Shown in pieces: positions 15,582 through 15,709 of a stretch of DNA of 15,709 bases. A program made the translations under genes and the position numbers. The notes below the pieces were generated by a model. That model was not told where the DNA came from. It worked only from the letters and a program-made list of their open reading frames with translations, and searched no databases. Source of the DNA: Bacteroides sp. (lineage in GTDB: Bacteria > Bacteroidota > Bacteroidia > Bacteroidales > Bacteroidaceae); contig DXOJ01000210.1 in NCBI GenBank assembly GCA_019412865.1, positions 1 to 15,709 on the forward strand, given 5' to 3'. Each line of letters starts with the position of its first letter. Within the stretch, counting starts at the first letter, position 1.

Positions 15582-15606
15582 GGGACAGGAGAAAAATACC
15601 TGTCCC
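15582..15606 (+). terminator. Hairpin after the GH43-type gene, probable terminator
   Basis: GGGACAGG (15582-15589) pairs perfectly with CCTGTCCC (15599-15606) around a nine-base loop, 15 nt past the stop codon. The following TGATTTGTTA is only weakly T-rich, so termination may be partial. Confidence 0.55.
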
Positions 15607-15709
15607 TGATTTGTTAAACCAATTGTTTTTCAGGCGGGTAATCTTCGCTTCCCAGTGAGTATTCCCATCCTTTTGTTTTCTTTTGAGTTATTCTGATAAG
15701 ATGGATTCA
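15607..15709. other. Right-edge sequence without a supported gene
   Basis: No complete gene is visible. On the minus strand one frame enters from the right edge and stops at 15688-15690 with the tail ESILSE, which could be the end of a neighbouring gene. A second minus frame gives a codon-like tail GWEYSLGSEDYPPEKQLV ending near 15615, but it has an in-frame TGA at the window edge and no start. Confidence 0.3.

Noticed and set aside
1..15709. CRISPR arrays, insertion sequences, tRNA or rRNA genes, phage or defence genes.
   Set aside because: I saw no regularly spaced repeats, no transposase or integrase motifs and no tRNA-like cloverleaf; gene content and promoter style are uniform, with no sign of recent transfer.

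Overview
The window looks like a chromosomal core segment of a gut Bacteroides. Intergenic regions carry the Bacteroidales-type -7 box TAnnTTTG with poor or absent -35 elements, ribosome-binding sites are weak and A-rich, and the gene families are typical of the genus: a TPR histidine kinase with its own signal peptide, secreted GH35/GH43 enzymes, and folP next to cdaA. The species cannot be fixed from sequence alone; the B. thetaiotaomicron/ovatus/xylanisolvens group is a guess.

Layout, left to right. The first 37 bases are the start of asd (aspartate-semialdehyde dehydrogenase) on the minus strand. A divergent promoter region follows. Then comes a tight plus-strand operon: a Kef-like membrane protein with a C-terminal universal-stress-like region, tcdA (t6A-modifying dehydratase) and a LolD-type ABC ATPase, closed by a strong terminator at about 3945-3986. 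Convergent to it is a minus-strand pair, an NSS-family sodium symporter followed by a membrane-anchored protein with three helix-hairpin-helix repeats. The symporter diverges from a small VanZ-family membrane protein across a symmetric promoter region. VanZ converges on murF (cell wall), the two separated by a large imperfect palindrome. Upstream of murF on the same strand is a TPR/histidine kinase gene without a response regulator.

Divergent from the kinase is folP-cdaA (dihydropteroate synthase and membrane diadenylate cyclase), ended by a terminator with a 17-bp perfect stem. The right part is a two-gene secreted glycosidase unit: a GH35 beta-galactosidase with a C-terminal discoidin-like domain and a GH43-type beta-propeller enzyme. 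Together these could trim galactose and arabinose from plant glycans such as arabinogalactan. No SusC/SusD pair is visible.

Most genes are housekeeping (cell wall, folate, second messenger, tRNA modification, transport). I found no CRISPR array, insertion sequence, tRNA, rRNA or obvious defence system. The points most worth checking are: the antiporter-like protein that seems to lack the acidic pair used for ion coupling; the face-to-face promoter palindrome between the symporter and VanZ; the AGTGAA-type palindrome between vanZ and murF; a possible small RNA in the lolD 3' region; and the unpaired sensor kinase divergent from folP-cdaA.
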